The notes under the pieces were generated by a model. The model was not told where the DNA came from. It ran no database searches and was given only the letters and a program-made list of their open reading frames with translations. From positions 1,674,001 through 1,738,000 of the forward strand of contig JAULSR010000005.1 in assembly GCA_030512295.1 (NCBI GenBank): 64,000 nt of DNA, given 5' to 3'. The stretch comes from Bombardia bombarda. Its lineage: Eukaryota; Ascomycota; Sordariomycetes; Sordariales; Lasiosphaeriaceae. Position 1 is the first letter of the stretch. Every line of letters begins with the position of its first letter. This document shows, piece after piece, positions 1 to 11,577 of this stretch. A program made the position numbers and the translations under genes.

Positions 1-1401
1 TCCCTCTTTCTCATACAGCGGGACTTGCGGCTGTTGGAGGCGCAGTATTTTCAGGTCAGATGGCACTTTACAGCTGCTCTACAATACGTGAAGGAGAATG
101 ATAAAAACAGAAGAGAAATGAGGGACTGACAATCCAGATCCGCCCCATCCCCACATCTCCCCCTTCCTGTGCACCACGCAACAAAAAAAAAAAAAAAACG
201 CTGTTGCATCGATGTCAAGTGGGATCTCTCCTCATACACACATTGATTGACCTTTGAAGCTTTGACGGCCAGCTTGGCGGCCCAGAATAACCCTAGAGGT
301 GACTAAAGATCGACCCTCGGACGATACGTATGTGCAGCCCGTCCGTGCCTGCCTTGCTTCGGAAATCGTAGCTACCTTAGCTGCCGCAAGCACTAATAAT
401 AATGAAACGAAACATCAGGCGGGGGGCAGCTGCGGGCGGGATGGCGTGCAGCGTGCAGGCAGGCGCAGAAGAGGAGCATGAGGAGGAGGAGGAAGAGGAG
501 CTTCGCCCTGTGGCACTGATGTTTCATGTTTTCCGAAGCGAAGAGGTCAAGTATACAAAGCTGCATTGATACTCGTCGTCAAACAATAACATAACTTGTC
601 GAATTAATACAAAGTTTCGATTGCAATGTGCAACTGGTACTACTTAAGGTACTTATTTACGTATTTCAGTTAAAATACTATCGGCCAATCTATCTCAGAC
701 ATGTTTTCCTGACACGACATATACGGCTTCTCCTTGTTGTCAAGGTTGACCTATCGCTGCACTTTGACCACTTTCCAAGGAAAACTAAGGCAACAATCAT
801 CATACTGGGTCATTGTCCTAGGTACCCAGTTTCCTTTTCCTGTCACTTTGCGCATCCACCTGAAACCGACACGGACTTGAACTAGTGTGTGTCATTGTAT
901 GCATCAGACGTGCTTTCTCCTATAATCGGGATAACATCGCAATGTTAGGTACCTTAATATATGAGGCCATACCAGAAAGGGCATGCCGAAGTGGTGGTGT
1001 TGCACGGTTGTACAAAATGCCAAAGTCCAATACTCCTGGTAGTACATGTATTGTGAAGCTTCGCGTCACCTCCCAAGTATTCTAGTCTACAACACCTGAC
1101 CAGAGACAGCAGAACGAAAGCATGTGAATATACCCAAGGCACTTAGAAGCATGGTCCATAAGAGATAGATATATACACCAAACATGACCGGGTCCAAGTA
1201 TTACAATATTAATAGCGACTAAATACAAAAGTGACATCGCGCGCCAAACAGTACGCTATTCGCTCCACGTAAAACCTCATGTTGCTCTTAGTTAGAGCAA
1301 TAAACCGCCGTCTACATAGGTAATTAGTCAACATTTCCACAAACCCGTTACTTACCTCTCTATATTCTCATCATAGACAGACATCCGTCTCTCCTGCTCC
1401 C
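1..1401. other. Intergenic, no gene recognised
   Basis: No reading frame here shows a recognisable domain or a convincing spliced structure. There is a run of about 16 A near 183-198 and purine-rich GAG/GGA repeats around 478-505. The stretch from about 540 to 1400 is AT-richer than the gene regions and carries single copies of the AGGTACCT-type word near 817 and 946. The right end is presumably the 3' flank of the P450 gene that ends at 1402. Confidence 0.6.
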
Positions 1402-3140
1402 TCACCACCCCTCAACAACCCTCGTCTTCACAAACAGCCCCTTCGCCGGCCTCGCCGTAACCCCATCCTCAATCTTGATCTTCGTCTCATCCAGCTCCTC
1501 CTTATCATTCAACTCAAACTCAAACCTCCCCGCCCACGCAGCCAGCAGACACGCAAACTCGGCCTTGGCAAACCCCTGCCCAATACAGCTCCTCGGCCCG
1601 TGCAAGAAAGTCAAAAACGCAAAATTGCTCTTCGCCCCGCCGCTCGCCGCGTCCTTGTCCCCCGCAAACTTGGCCATCCACCTGTCCGGGTTGAACTCGA
1701 GCGCGTCCGGCCCCCACATGCTCTCCGACTTGTTCACCGCCCAGGGCGCGAGCACGACGCTCGTGCCCTTGGGCACGAACTGGCCGTTAATGCTGGTGTC
1801 GCAGGCGGTGGTGCGCAGCGTGAGGGGCACGGGGCTGAAGTAGCGCAGCACCTCGTTGCAGACGGCGTTGAGGTAGGGCATGTGGTCGATGTCGAGGCTC
1901 GAGACGACGGCGGCGTCGCCGCCGGCGGGCGAGGGCAGGTGCGCGCGGATCTCGGCGCGCAGGCGGGTTTGTACGTCGGGGTGCCGGGCGAGCAGGTAGG
2001 TGGCCCAGGTCATGGCGGACGCGGTGGTCTCGTGACCGGCGGCGAGGAAGGTCATGAGCTGGTCGACGAGGTTCTCGTCACTAAAGCCGCCGGACTCGAG
2101 CGCGACCGAGAGGATGTCGACGTCGGATTGTTCCTTGCGGGCGCGTTTTTCTTTCTTCTCGGCGATGAGGTCGGCGCAGGTGGCGCGGATGACGCGGGCG
2201 GCCTCGTTGATCTCCAGGTTGCGCTTGATGGGGAGGAGCTTGAGGAGCCATGGGGGATTAGGAGGGTTGCGACGTTTAGGACCTTGCCCGAGCGAGACGG
2301 GGAGAACATGTTCTGGTATGTCTGGTTCAGCTTGTTGTTGGGGTTCTCGATGGTGCGGAAGTCGTGACCGAGACCGGCAACGCCGATGATGTCGAGCGTG
2401 GCGCGGGAGGCCCAGCCGCCTACTTCGATGACGGCCGTGTTCTTGTCCTCGGATGACTTGGTCTCGTCCTGTGAGATGTGGTCCGTCATTGCTTGGACGC
2501 ATTCCTGCGACTTGCTCCAGAAGACGGGGTACAGGTCCTTGACGTGTCTAAAGGCGAATGCGGGAAGCAGGTTCTTGCGCTGCATCTTGTGCGTCTCGCC
2601 CTCGACGAGCAGGATGCCATAGCCCAGGATGCGACCGAGAAAGAACTGGAAGGTGGAAGGCTTCTCAAAGTCGTAGTTCTTGGTCACCAGCACCTCGGCG
2701 AGGGTCTTGTGTGACGTGACAACCAGCCGCTCCTGGTTGAACAGGCCCAAGTAGCGGATGAGGCCATCGTTTGGAATGGAATTTATCCTGCCCGCCGTGC
2801 AAGGTTGGTGTTAGTGATGTGACCGACTACCTGGAAAAGGGGGTGTATGTACATACCATTCTCTCATTGGCACTCCGGTAGGCAGCTTGCGGATTTTGTG
2901 GAACTGGCCGTGGAACAAAGAGTTGTCCGTGGGTTCAGGCAGGCCACGAAGGGGCGACAAGAACTTTGGCCAGAGTATGACGGCCCATGAAGCCCAAGCT
3001 ACAAACTGGACGGTCCATAGGGTCGCAAAGTTGGCCACAAAACCAGCAATGGGCCACCAGCTCGGTACTATTTTGCCCGAGGAGACCAGGTAGCTGGCCC
3101 CAAATGCGACGGCCGATATGAGGCGGAACTGACATCCCAT
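1402..3140 (-). CDS. Cytochrome P450 monooxygenase, frame broken by one base
   Basis: Microsomal haem-thiolate monooxygenase; substrate not predictable. Two exons on the minus strand: 3140-2857 and 2787-1402, with a 69-base intron (2788-2856) bounded by GTATGT and GGGCAG. The start at 3140 gives a hydrophobic N-terminal anchor; an upstream in-frame ATG at 3218 is less likely. Visible family motifs are the I-helix AAGHETT, the K-helix ExxR (EVLR), and the haem loop FLHGPRSCIG with its Cys ligand about 61 residues from the end. The reading frame changes at the C5 run on the coding strand (2252-2256): upstream it encodes ...ATLLIP and downstream PWLLKLLPIKRN. Six C would keep it open at about 556 residues, a normal size. 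A 44-base intron (GTCCTA...CTCAAG) could also bridge the frames but would delete the conserved LIPPW segment. P450 identity is certain; whether the gene is broken or the sequence is wrong is not. Confidence 0.93.
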
Positions 3141-5141
3141 GATGGAAGCAACACAGCAAGTTTGGGGGTGGAGGGGGGAAGTTATTGAGTCGTGAATGTC
3201 CAAGTGCAAATGATCCACATAAGGAGGGAGATGAAGTTGGAAGTTGAAACGCCAGGCAGGTATCTAGACCATGTCTCAAACCTCACTGCCAATGGAAGCC
3301 TGGGAATAGTTGCAGGCCAAGACTTGAAAAGAGGGCAGCCTCGCCTCTTATTAAATAAGAAAAAGAAGTGAACGAAAAAAAGGATGTTGAGGGAAGGAAG
3401 GCGCAACTACGGATACTTACGCGGCTGATTCTTTTCCAATTACAAGACAGCTCGGGAGCTAGCCCACTGACAGCAGCCGGGCTGCCGTGCCTCTCCCAAC
3501 ACATCATCCAATACATGGATGGCAACAAGGTCGATTGGTTTGCCCGATTGATACAAAGGTCGTTAAAAAGTGGCCCACCTGTGCTGTATTTCGACGGGAA
3601 TGGCGCATGGATTCTATCCGAACCCGAATCGGCCATTGCAAAACGAGTCCCCAGGCTAGGGTTGGCAGCGCGGGGTTAAAGACTGTCCGCGAATAACGCG
3701 TCATTATGGCTCATATTAGTGGCTAGCTGGGAGGGAGTGCGCGGCAAGGCGCCAGCCCAGTTTTCTGGGGTTCTTTTCAGGTGTTGGTTTCACACCTTGA
3801 CCACCAACCTACACCGAACCCGAGATTGGTCGCGAATCAACCACGCACGAAGCAGAGCAAGCAGCCCATGAGCATACATACGGCTACGAATCGGCTTACG
3901 CAGCCGAAGCCGACGTATGTACGGAATATGTGATGCTACTATATACCATGTTATCATCCTCAACAACTGAAGTCAAAGGTTGCCTTGCTCGACTGGGCAT
4001 TCAATCGGAAGGCCTCTCAGCAAGGATGGCTGCTTGGATCCCTGTGAGAAACATCGGTTTGGTTGTCGGTTTGGGCGTTTGAGGGCGTCTCATGGACACA
4101 CTTCGTGCTGCACGCTGATCAAGAGACCGAGAGGGAATGTTGTGACTCTCTAATTCCGCTTCCGTTCCGGTCATTGTCTCCAATTCCGATGCCGTGTGAT
4201 CGTTGATGTCCAATAAATGAAGAAGACGTGTGTGTATCCATCCTCGTTGGTGTCGTCGATTCGATATCAGAGCAAAGTCCTTTGCATCCACCACACCACA
4301 CCTCGGATGTCTCCAGGCGTTGGGCACACCATGTTGCACACACAGTACACAGCTCGACTTTTGTGGCAAACAATCACCAAGAAAGGAATTGCCCGGCTAC
4401 CTTATCCTCAAGGGATATCCAAAGGGGAAAACAAAAAAGAAAACAAAAAAAAAAACACAACCCGAAATGCCAGAACCCGGAATCGAACCAGGATCCTCAT
4501 CTCGTTGGGGGAGGCCCAAGCAAATGGACATGTTGCAGACTGTCGAAGCATCTGAACAGAGGAAACCACGTGTACCCTGGCGGCCCCGAGAGACCTAACG
4601 CGCACATAACGCCCCACGTAACCCGCCCCATTGAGTGATGCATTATAATTATACCATTATACCACACTGACATTTTATTTTCGGGCTGTTGTCAACGGGG
4701 TGTGACAAGCTGGCTAATACAGCGCTAGGAAAGTGAAGGGATGAGAGTCCTTGAGATGCTACATGTTTGTTGGGATGGAATTTGAGATAACCCCTCACTT
4801 TGCACACTCACCCACCCCCGCGTCGTATTTGTAGGTATTGATTGGTTCCCCAGGACAGGCAGGCCATTATATGCATACAGTGCGATAGGACAAGGCGGGA
4901 TTTCCAATCAGTTTTGCCCGATAAAGGTAGGAAAGGTAGGTGGTGCAACAGAACAGGAAGTCGGTGATACTGCTATGAGTCGTCTGTCTGTCTCCCTCTG
5001 ACTCACCACCTCCTCAAGTAATAAAGCCTGTCTGTTGTGACTTCAGCTTCCAGTCGCACCCCCAAGCACCCAAACGAACACAACACTGACGTCGTCAACA
5101 CCATTGACATCAATCTGCAACCCTGACTCTGCGCCACCATC
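3141..5141. other. Divergent P450/acetyltransferase intergenic region
   Basis: Two kilobases between the P450 start (minus) and the acetyltransferase start (plus). No protein gene is supported; the ORFs at 3368-3679 and 4001-4369 show no domain. The only structured element seen is the tRNA-like unit at 4468-4671. Both flanking promoters should lie here. Confidence 0.55.
4468..4671 (-). tRNA. tRNA-like Pol III unit, isotype unassigned, possibly a pseudogene
   Basis: On the minus strand there is a perfect B-box (GGTTCGATTCC) within a good T arm (CCTGG, TTCGATT loop, CCGGG) followed by TTCTGGC and a discriminator A at 4468. About 170 bases upstream is an A-box-like TGGTATAATGG preceded by GTCAGTG at 4671-4665, which pairs with TTCTGGC at six of seven positions counting G-T. 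CATC (4640-4637) can pair with GATG (4501-4498) as an anticodon stem. Long T runs on the transcript strand (plus A runs at 4431-4456) suit a Pol III terminator. The D stem is weak and about 125 bases lie between the two anticodon half-stems, long for a nuclear tRNA intron. It may be a tRNA with a long intron, a tRNA pseudogene, or another Pol III RNA. Confidence 0.4.
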
Positions 5142-5861
5142 ATGGCAACCACCAACCCCACCTCAGGATCAGATATCCCCCCCACCGAAATAACCACCTC
5201 CGCCCTCGACCCAGACCACCTCTCGACCCCAGCCCTCCAAAACCCCATACCCCACATATCCATCATCGCCGGCTACCGCCCCGGCATCCTCGGCCGCACC
5301 CTAGAGATGCACCTAGACCACTACTCCAAGCTCAACGGCTGGGGCGCCGACTTCGAGGCCGACATGGCCGTCGGCCTGAGCAGCCTCATCAAACGGCTCG
5401 ACGAGCCCATCAACGAGGCCTGGTCCGCCGTCATGGCCGTCCCCGCACCATCGCTAATTCCTGGATTGCCGCAGCAGCAGCAGCAGCAGCAGCAGCGGGT
5501 GGAGCGCACCGTCGGCGTCATCTTCATCAACGGCGAGCGGCCCGACGGGGAGGCGGAGGGCGTCGCGCGTCTGCGTGCGTTCATCGTGGACGAGTCGGCG
5601 CGCGGGCTGGGCGTCGGCCGTAAGTTATTCGCCGCGGCCATGGAGTTTGTGCGGAGTGTGGGGTTCCGCGAGTGTCAGCTGTACACGCTGCGCAGCTCGG
5701 TCGAGGCGATTGGGATGTATGAGAGGGGCGGGTTCCGGGAGGTTGGGGAGAAGTTGGCGGAGTGGTATGGGAAGGAGCATAGCGCTGTTCAGTTTTCGTG
5801 GCTGCGGGAACGAGACGAGCAAGGCGGTGATCAGGTGGTCCAGGATAGCAAGGCGCCTTGA
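5142..5861 (+). CDS. GNAT-family N-acetyltransferase
   Basis: A single-exon 239-residue protein of the Gcn5-related acetyltransferase fold, expected to move an acetyl group from acetyl-CoA to an unknown small molecule or protein. The acetyl-CoA loop ARGLGVGRKL is the R/QxxGxG/A signature at about residue 155, preceded by LRAFIVDESA (beta 4) and followed by CQLYTLRSSVEAIGMYERGGF, the usual C-terminal part with YExxGF. It lacks the MarR-type domain found in some bacterial relatives. A run of eight CAG codons (5472-5495) inserts polyglutamine before beta 4. The ATG at 5142 sits in CACCATCATGG, a fair start context. Its 3' end is only 34 bases from the end of the next gene on the opposite strand, so the transcripts probably overlap. 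Confidence 0.9.
   Translation: MATTNPTSGSDIPPTEITTSALDPDHLSTPALQNPIPHISIIAGYRPGILGRTLEMHLDHYSKLNGWGADFEADMAVGLSSLIKRLDEPINEAWSAVMAVPAPSLIPGLPQQQQQQQQRVERTVGVIFINGERPDGEAEGVARLRAFIVDESARGLGVGRKLFAAAMEFVRSVGFRECQLYTLRSSVEAIGMYERGGFREVGEKLAEWYGKEHSAVQFSWLRERDEQGGDQVVQDSKAP
5472..5495 (+). repeat. (CAG)8 trinucleotide repeat in coding sequence
   Basis: Eight CAG units in frame encode polyglutamine inside the GNAT protein. Pure repeats of this kind are prone to length change between strains. Confidence 0.9.
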
Positions 5862-5895
5862 CTTGGGAATGAATGAAACGTGTGGTGATTTTCTT

Positions 5896-6468
5896 TCACG
5901 GGGTGGTATCTAGAATAGTAGTAGTGGACTGGCGACTGCTGGCCAGACCAATAGCGGCGGCTACGCTCCAGCTGAGGATTTGCCAGAGTGCCCAGGTGAC
6001 GCAGAGGGCGAAGAGGGCCATGAATACTTGCACGATGCCGCGAATCTCAAAGGCGTCGGCGGCCTCCATCTTGACGAGTTTACGTTGCTTGCTGTGGTAG
6101 AACCAGTGGGAATCTGAAGGTGGGTTCGAGGTGCTGTCGAACGGCTGTCCGTGTTGGTCGAGTGGGACGTAGTCATATCGTCGATAACGGTATATCAACC
6201 GATGCAGCCAGGTGGGCATCCGACCTGGCCTTTCTTGGGCATGGAAATGGGAGCGGCGCACTGAGTATTTGAGGTCCACGATGGCGAGGGAGATGAGGAA
6301 CGAGATGAATATGACGGGGGTCATGATAATCTGTAAGGCGAGTCAGTAGATATACAGAGCATGAGTGTGAACTTGGATAAGATGAGATATTACCTTGTAG
6401 AGAGTTGCCTGGTCGCGAGGATTTGCATCGCCGCGATTGGCACTGACGGGAACTGGTGGCGTCGTCAT
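5896..6468 (-). CDS. Small membrane protein of unknown function
   Basis: Two exons on minus: 6468-6394 (25 codons, phase 0) and 6330-5896, with a 63-base intron using a GTAATA donor and a TACAG acceptor. The joined protein has 169 residues. A short polar N-terminus with NPRDQATLYK leads into a first membrane span (PVIFISFLISLAIV, about 28-43), then a basic, Tyr/His-rich middle (HRLIYRYRRYDYVP) and a second span near the C-terminus (VFMALFALCVTWALWQI). I do not recognise a named family; it looks like a conserved ascomycete hypothetical. The clean intron joining two coherent halves supports a real gene. It converges with the acetyltransferase gene. Confidence 0.75.
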
Positions 6469-7153
6469 TTTCACCTGATGGCAGCTTGGTGAGGTGCGAA
6501 TTTGGTTCTTTGCGTTGAAATTGGGTCGTCGAATGTTAGCAAAATCGACGTTTCCTCGTGATACACATGAGTGCAGGTGGCTCAAAAGATTGTGTCTCAA
6601 GACGTCGTCACCAATCTGAGGCGCAGTCAGGAGAGGTGATAAGTTGCTGGGCGCGCAAATACCTTAAATATTATTAGTCGGGCACCAAGATGATTTGTCC
6701 AATCAAATTTGTCGGCCACGTACTGTGGTAAATTGGCTGTTACTTCAGGAGGTTATACCAGCGGACAATATACGGTAGACAAAGTAGCATGTACACCCAG
6801 AAGCATTTGCCTGTGTCTTGAGTGCATTTTTATTTACCTATCCCATCTTCCATTGAGTGAGTGGGCTGATGATGATGATCGTCACCGCCAGTCCGAGGCC
6901 CACCAAAGCCGGATTTCCCGACCGGTTGGGGTGGGCTAGCGCACCTTGATAGGCTCGAGAGAGGGCAAACGTTCACGAACAGACTCTGGATGGAATACCT
7001 GACAACCCAGCGCCATTTTAATTTTTTGTCTGTCATATCAGCCTCAATAAAGAGGAAACTTATGGCTTCATGAACTGCAAGCTATCATCAATTGCAACCT
7101 GCTTGCTGGCATGCCCCCACTCAAAGCTTTGCTGTCTCGCTCGAGCCATGTAG
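6469..7153. other. Intergenic, no gene recognised
   Basis: Contains the promoter side of the small membrane protein gene (minus) and the 3' flank of the RidA gene (minus). No coding signal was found; a TGATGATGATGATC run near 6868 is the only local repeat. Confidence 0.5.
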
Positions 7154-7714
7154 TCAGGGGAGGGCAATGCATTCAATCTCGACATCAACTCCCTTGGGCA
7201 GCTGCTTCACCGCGACACAACTGCGGGCGGGCTTCTGCACGAACCACTTGGCGTACTCCTCGTTCATGCCCTGCAGTGGGTGGTAAGTAGGTGGGCTAGT
7301 ATCGATGCCTTGGGATAATACTTACGGCGAAGTTGGCCATGTCGGTGAGGAAGACATTGACCTTGACGGCCTTCTCAATCGACGAGCCGGCCTCCTCGAG
7401 GACAGCCTGGAGGTTCTTGATGCAGGCAGCAGTCTTCTCCTGGATGGTACCGCCGATCAGGTTGCCCTCAGCATCGCAGGGGATCTGGCCCGAGCAGTAG
7501 ATGGCATTGGGCGTCTTGATGGCTTGGGACTAGTAGAAATTGATCTGTCAGGCCACGCCCTCGCCATCAACAATCACCATTATCGTCACCATCATGAACA
7601 TACATAGGGCCCAGCGACTGCAGCTTTGTCAGTATGAAATTGGAATTGAGCTTGTCAGATGAATATAAACATACCCGGAGCGGCCTTCTTGGTGAAAACG
7701 GGGGAGAACGACAT
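7154..7714 (-). CDS. RidA/YjgF-family enamine/imine deaminase (Hmf1/Mmf1 type)
   Basis: Hydrolyses reactive 2-aminoacrylate-type enamines made by PLP enzymes, protecting amino-acid metabolism; the fungal forms act in cytosol or mitochondria. Four exons on minus: 7714-7675, 7617-7604, 7529-7326 and 7270-7154, with introns of 57, 74 and 55 bases and consensus ends (GTATGT, GTATGT, GTAAGT; CTGCAG, ACTAG, CTGCAG). The product has 124 residues, the usual single-domain size. Family features are AGPYSQAI near residue 16, YCSGQIP, the helix QEKTAACIKNLQAVLEEAGSS, KVNVFLTDM, and PARSCVAV with the substrate-binding Arg at about 102, then VEIECIAL at the end. The short N-terminus lacks an obvious presequence, so a cytosolic form is likelier. 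Exon 2 has only 14 bases. Confidence 0.95.
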
Positions 7715-9085
7715 GGTGCGGAGGAGGGGTAGTTGAGGCAGTCGAGATAGTCGCGAGCTGGGGATTGGTGACAGTCTTTGGAAAAGGGTGACAGGCAAAG
7801 CTCGTCCAGTGGCAAACATGGAGAGGTGGTGAGCAGAGCTGAGCGAAGCAGGAAGCAGTGGAGTGAGGTGAAAGTGCACGTCGTCGAATTGGGGCTAAAC
7901 GGAAGTATCCAGAACTTTGACTTTCCCGTACTGCTCCGTTCTTCGGACCTCGAGAGGTTGAGAACATCAATGGATGACAGAGGGTCCATTGACCCGCCGC
8001 CCCGCGCCCGCCCCGGACTGCGGGGTCGATACCTATAGCAGTTACGTACCTGAAAGTAGGTACCTAGGTACCTACCCAGCAAGCCCGGAACCCCAACCCT
8101 CATTCCCGGGTCTGGCCTTTTACAAGCGATTTACCTTAGGTACCTAGGTACCTTACCTATATCCCATACGAAGGTAGGATACGGATACTAGCGAGGAGTT
8201 GTAGCCAAATGTCTATTCTTGGGGTGTGCATCTGTCTGGTAAGTTATTGCGCTGTCAAAAACATAAAAAGCCGCCATAGGTATGGACAGTACCGGCTAGA
8301 GCAGCGTAACCGGGTAACAGGATCCAGGGGCAGCGGCAAAAGAAAAAGAAGAAATAAAACAAATACTAGGTACATGCACTTCTTCAAAGCCGGACAATCT
8401 AATTCTAGGCTGCTCGATACTCGGGCCTTGCGTCTGCGAACTCTATTCACTCATTGGATGACTCGTAACACCAATTCACCACTCACTCGTCAATCCCTCA
8501 AGGTGGTCGTTGTTAGTGCCTGGGAGCACACCACAGGCAATCTAGGGATGGGTTTCGTAAGTGATATCAGGGGCCACCTTGCTTGAATGGGAGCTTAGAC
8601 CACCTTTCTTCCTCGACTTGGCCATGTGTCCCCAAAAAAAGAAGCGATCCCTGCGACACACGCTATACGCCCTATCAGACGGATTTATAGGGGCAAACGT
8701 TACTAACTAAAGCTGTATCTAATTAATATTTCTCAGCCCGCCGCCTCAATAATCGCCGTTTTCTCCGCGCATTCCCGTCCTCTTTCCCAAACTCAACGCA
8801 CGATCTTTACTTCCTTTCTGTTATTTGTCTTTAAATTGCCAGACCTGATTGACTGACCCTGTCAGAGGGCAACATTGGCCCTTGGTGTGTTTGTGAGTTC
8901 TTGCCCCATTGACATAGGTCGTCTGAAAGCCTCCAATGGATTTCCAATAAACCTCCCTGCCTCGCCCTCGTGCGTGCGCCTCCCCGCACGCTTCCGCCAT
9001 CATCTCAGGCATCGCCTTGGATAGTCATAAGCTAATTGCTGTTGTTGCGCATACAGTCTGACCATCGTCGGGTTTGCCCTTCATC
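7715..9085. other. Divergent ridA/pmt4 intergenic region
   Basis: About 1.4 kb shared upstream region of two divergent genes. Two strong copies of the nested palindrome TAGGTACCTAGGTACCT lie at about 8057-8075 and 8137-8156. No coding signal is supported in the short ORFs seen here. Confidence 0.55.
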
Positions 9086-11577
9086 ATGGCTGCCACCACC
9101 GCGACCCCTCAGGGGTCTGTACGCCAGAGAAACGTGGCCGGCTCGAGCAAGAAGACCAAAGATGGCGTCTCCTCGGACGTGGAGGTTGACAAGGTCGCCA
9201 ACTCGAAGGTCGTAAAATCCGTTCCCGCCGCTGCTGCTGGATCCGAACGCGACTACAAGATTGTCATGTTCTTCGTCACCGCCTTGGCCTTCCTTACCAG
9301 ATTCTGGGGCATCAGCCATCCTAACGAGGTTGTCTTTGATGAAGTCCACTTCGGCAAGGTATGTTCCTCTGTCCTCTGTACAAGCGCAAATCATCGTCCA
9401 ACCCATATCTGCATGTGGCATCCTAGCTAACATGGTCCTCCACTCCTGTCTAGTTCGCCTCATACTACCTCGAAAAGACCTACTTCTTTGATGTGCACCC
9501 TCCGTTCGGCAAGCTCCTCTTTGCATTTATGGGATGGCTAGTGGGCTATGACGGACACTTCCACTTCGAGAACATTGGCGACTCGTACATCGCGAACAAG
9601 GTTCCCTATGTCGCCTTCCGGTCTCTGCCCGCCATCCTCGGCGCCTTGACCGTCTCGGTTGTCTACCTGATCATGTGGGAATCGGGCTATAGTCTTCCGG
9701 CCTGCCTGATCGCTGCCAGCCTCGTCCTTCTCGACAATGCCCATATCGGACAGACCAGGCTGATTCTTCTTGACGCCACCCTTGTCTTCGCGATGGCATG
9801 CAGCTTGCTCTGCTACATCAAGTTCTACAAGCTGAGGCACGAACCCTTCTCGAGGAAGTGGTGGAAGTGGCTGGTTCTGACCGGTTTTGCCCTCTCTTGT
9901 GATATCTCGACCAAGTACGTTGGGCTCTTCGCCTTCATTACCATCGGCTCCGCCGTTGTCATTGATCTTTGGGATCTCTTGGATATCAAGAGACCCGGAG
10001 GAGCTCTGAGCCTGCCCGACTTTGGCAAGCACTTTGCTGCTCGAGCCTTTGGCTTGATCATCCTGCCCTTCATTTTCTATCTTTTCTGGTTCCAGGTCCA
10101 CTTCGCCATCCTCACTCGCTCCGGCCCTGGAGACGATTTCATGACCCCCGAGTTCCAGGAGACGCTTAGCGACAATGTCATGCTCGCCAACGCTATCACG
10201 ATCGACTACTACGACACCATCACACTCAGACACAAGGAGACCAAGACCTACCTCCACAGCCACCCGGATCGCTACCCCTTGAGGTACGACGACGGCCGTG
10301 TTTCCAGCCAAGGCCAGCAGGTCACGGGCTACCCATACAATGATACCAACAACTACTGGCAAGTTCTTCCCGCCGATGACGACCCCAAGCTGGGCCGCCA
10401 CGTCAGAAACCACGAGCTTGTCAGACTCCGTCACTTGGTCACAGACACTATTCTGCTCTCCCACGACGTCGCATCCCCTTACTACCCCACCAACCAAGAG
10501 TTCACCACGGCCACTATCACAGACGCGAAGGGCGACCGAGCCGCAGATACTCTATTCGAGATCCGCATCGATAGCGGAAAGCCGAACCAAGAATTCAAGA
10601 GCATCTCGGGTCACTTCAAGCTGATCCATAACCCCAGCAAGGTCGCGATGTGGACGCACACTACGCCGCTCCCTGACTGGGCCCACAAGCAGCAGGAGAT
10701 CAACGGAAACAAACAGCTTGCTCCTGCATCTAATGTCTGGTTTGTCGAGGATATCCCCTCGCTGCTGGAAGACGACCCGCGCCGCGCCAAGGTGGAGAGG
10801 AAGGTCAAGACGCTGCCGTTCTTGCGCAAGTGGTTTGAGCTGCAGCGGTCCATGTTCTGGCACAACAACCAGCTGACCAGCAGCCATCCCTACGCCTCGT
10901 ATCCCTACCAGTGGCCGTTCTTGCTCCGCGGTGTCAGCTTCTGGACTCAGAACGACACCCGCCAGCAGATTTACTTCCTGGGTAACCCCATCGGTTGGTG
11001 GATTGCCAGCAGTGTTTTGGCGATTTATGCTGGAATTATCCTGGCGGATCAGTTCTCCTTGCGTCGTGGCGTCGATGCCCTTGATCACCGTACGTGCTCC
11101 CCCATCTTATCTACATTGCTATTCAAATGAAACTAACCATTACCAGGCTCCCGCTCCCGTCTGTACAACTCCACGGGCTTCTTCTTCCTCGCCTGGGCAA
11201 CCCACTACTTCCCCTTCTACGTCATGGGCCGTCAGCTCTTCCTGCATCATTATCTACCAGCCCATCTAGCCTCGGCACTGGTTACGGGGGCACTGGTGGA
11301 GTTCGTCTTCAGCGCCGACTCGGTCGAGCACGAGGCGGCCTACCAGGCCATCAAGGCCGGCAAGAAGCCGGTCGCGGCCAAGCGCCACCTGACAGCCCGC
11401 GAGCGCTTTGCCGGCCAGAGCATGCTGGGTTCTTGGGTTGCGGCCTTGGTCATCTTCACCCTTACTTTTGCCGGCTGGTACTTTTTCCTGCCGCTCACGT
11501 ATGGCTACCCGGGACTCACGATTGAGCAAGTCCTGCGGAGGAAGTGGCTGGGATATGACCTGCATTTCGCGAAATAA
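9086..11577 (+). CDS. pmt4: Dolichyl-phosphate-mannose protein mannosyltransferase, Pmt4 subfamily
   Basis: ER membrane enzyme that transfers mannose from dolichol phosphate to Ser/Thr of secretory proteins; Pmt4 members act as homodimers mainly on membrane-bound substrates. Exons 9086-9358, 9454-11089 and 11147-11577 (introns of 95 and 57 bases) give 779 residues. After a polar cytosolic N-terminus come the first membrane span and the catalytic-loop motif VVFDEVHFGKFASYYLE, split by intron 1, then DVHPPFGKLL. Multiple spans follow to about residue 310, then a luminal MIR region (HSHPDRYP, GQQVTGYPYND, VRLRHLVTDT, HDVASPYYPTNQE, EINGNK) and C-terminal spans with FLHHYLPAH, ending in the Pmt4-type LHFAK. 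The FASYYLE..FFDVHPPF and MIR details fit Pmt4 rather than Pmt1 or Pmt2. The start ATG at 9086 is in CATCATGGC. Confidence 0.96.

Noticed and set aside
1600..2367. 255-codon plus-strand frame opposite the P450
   Set aside because: Antisense shadow of the P450 exon caused by GC-rich codons; no domain of its own.
1402..2750. P450 read as two separate genes
   Set aside because: The two frames carry consecutive parts of one P450 without overlap of motifs; a frameshift is simpler.
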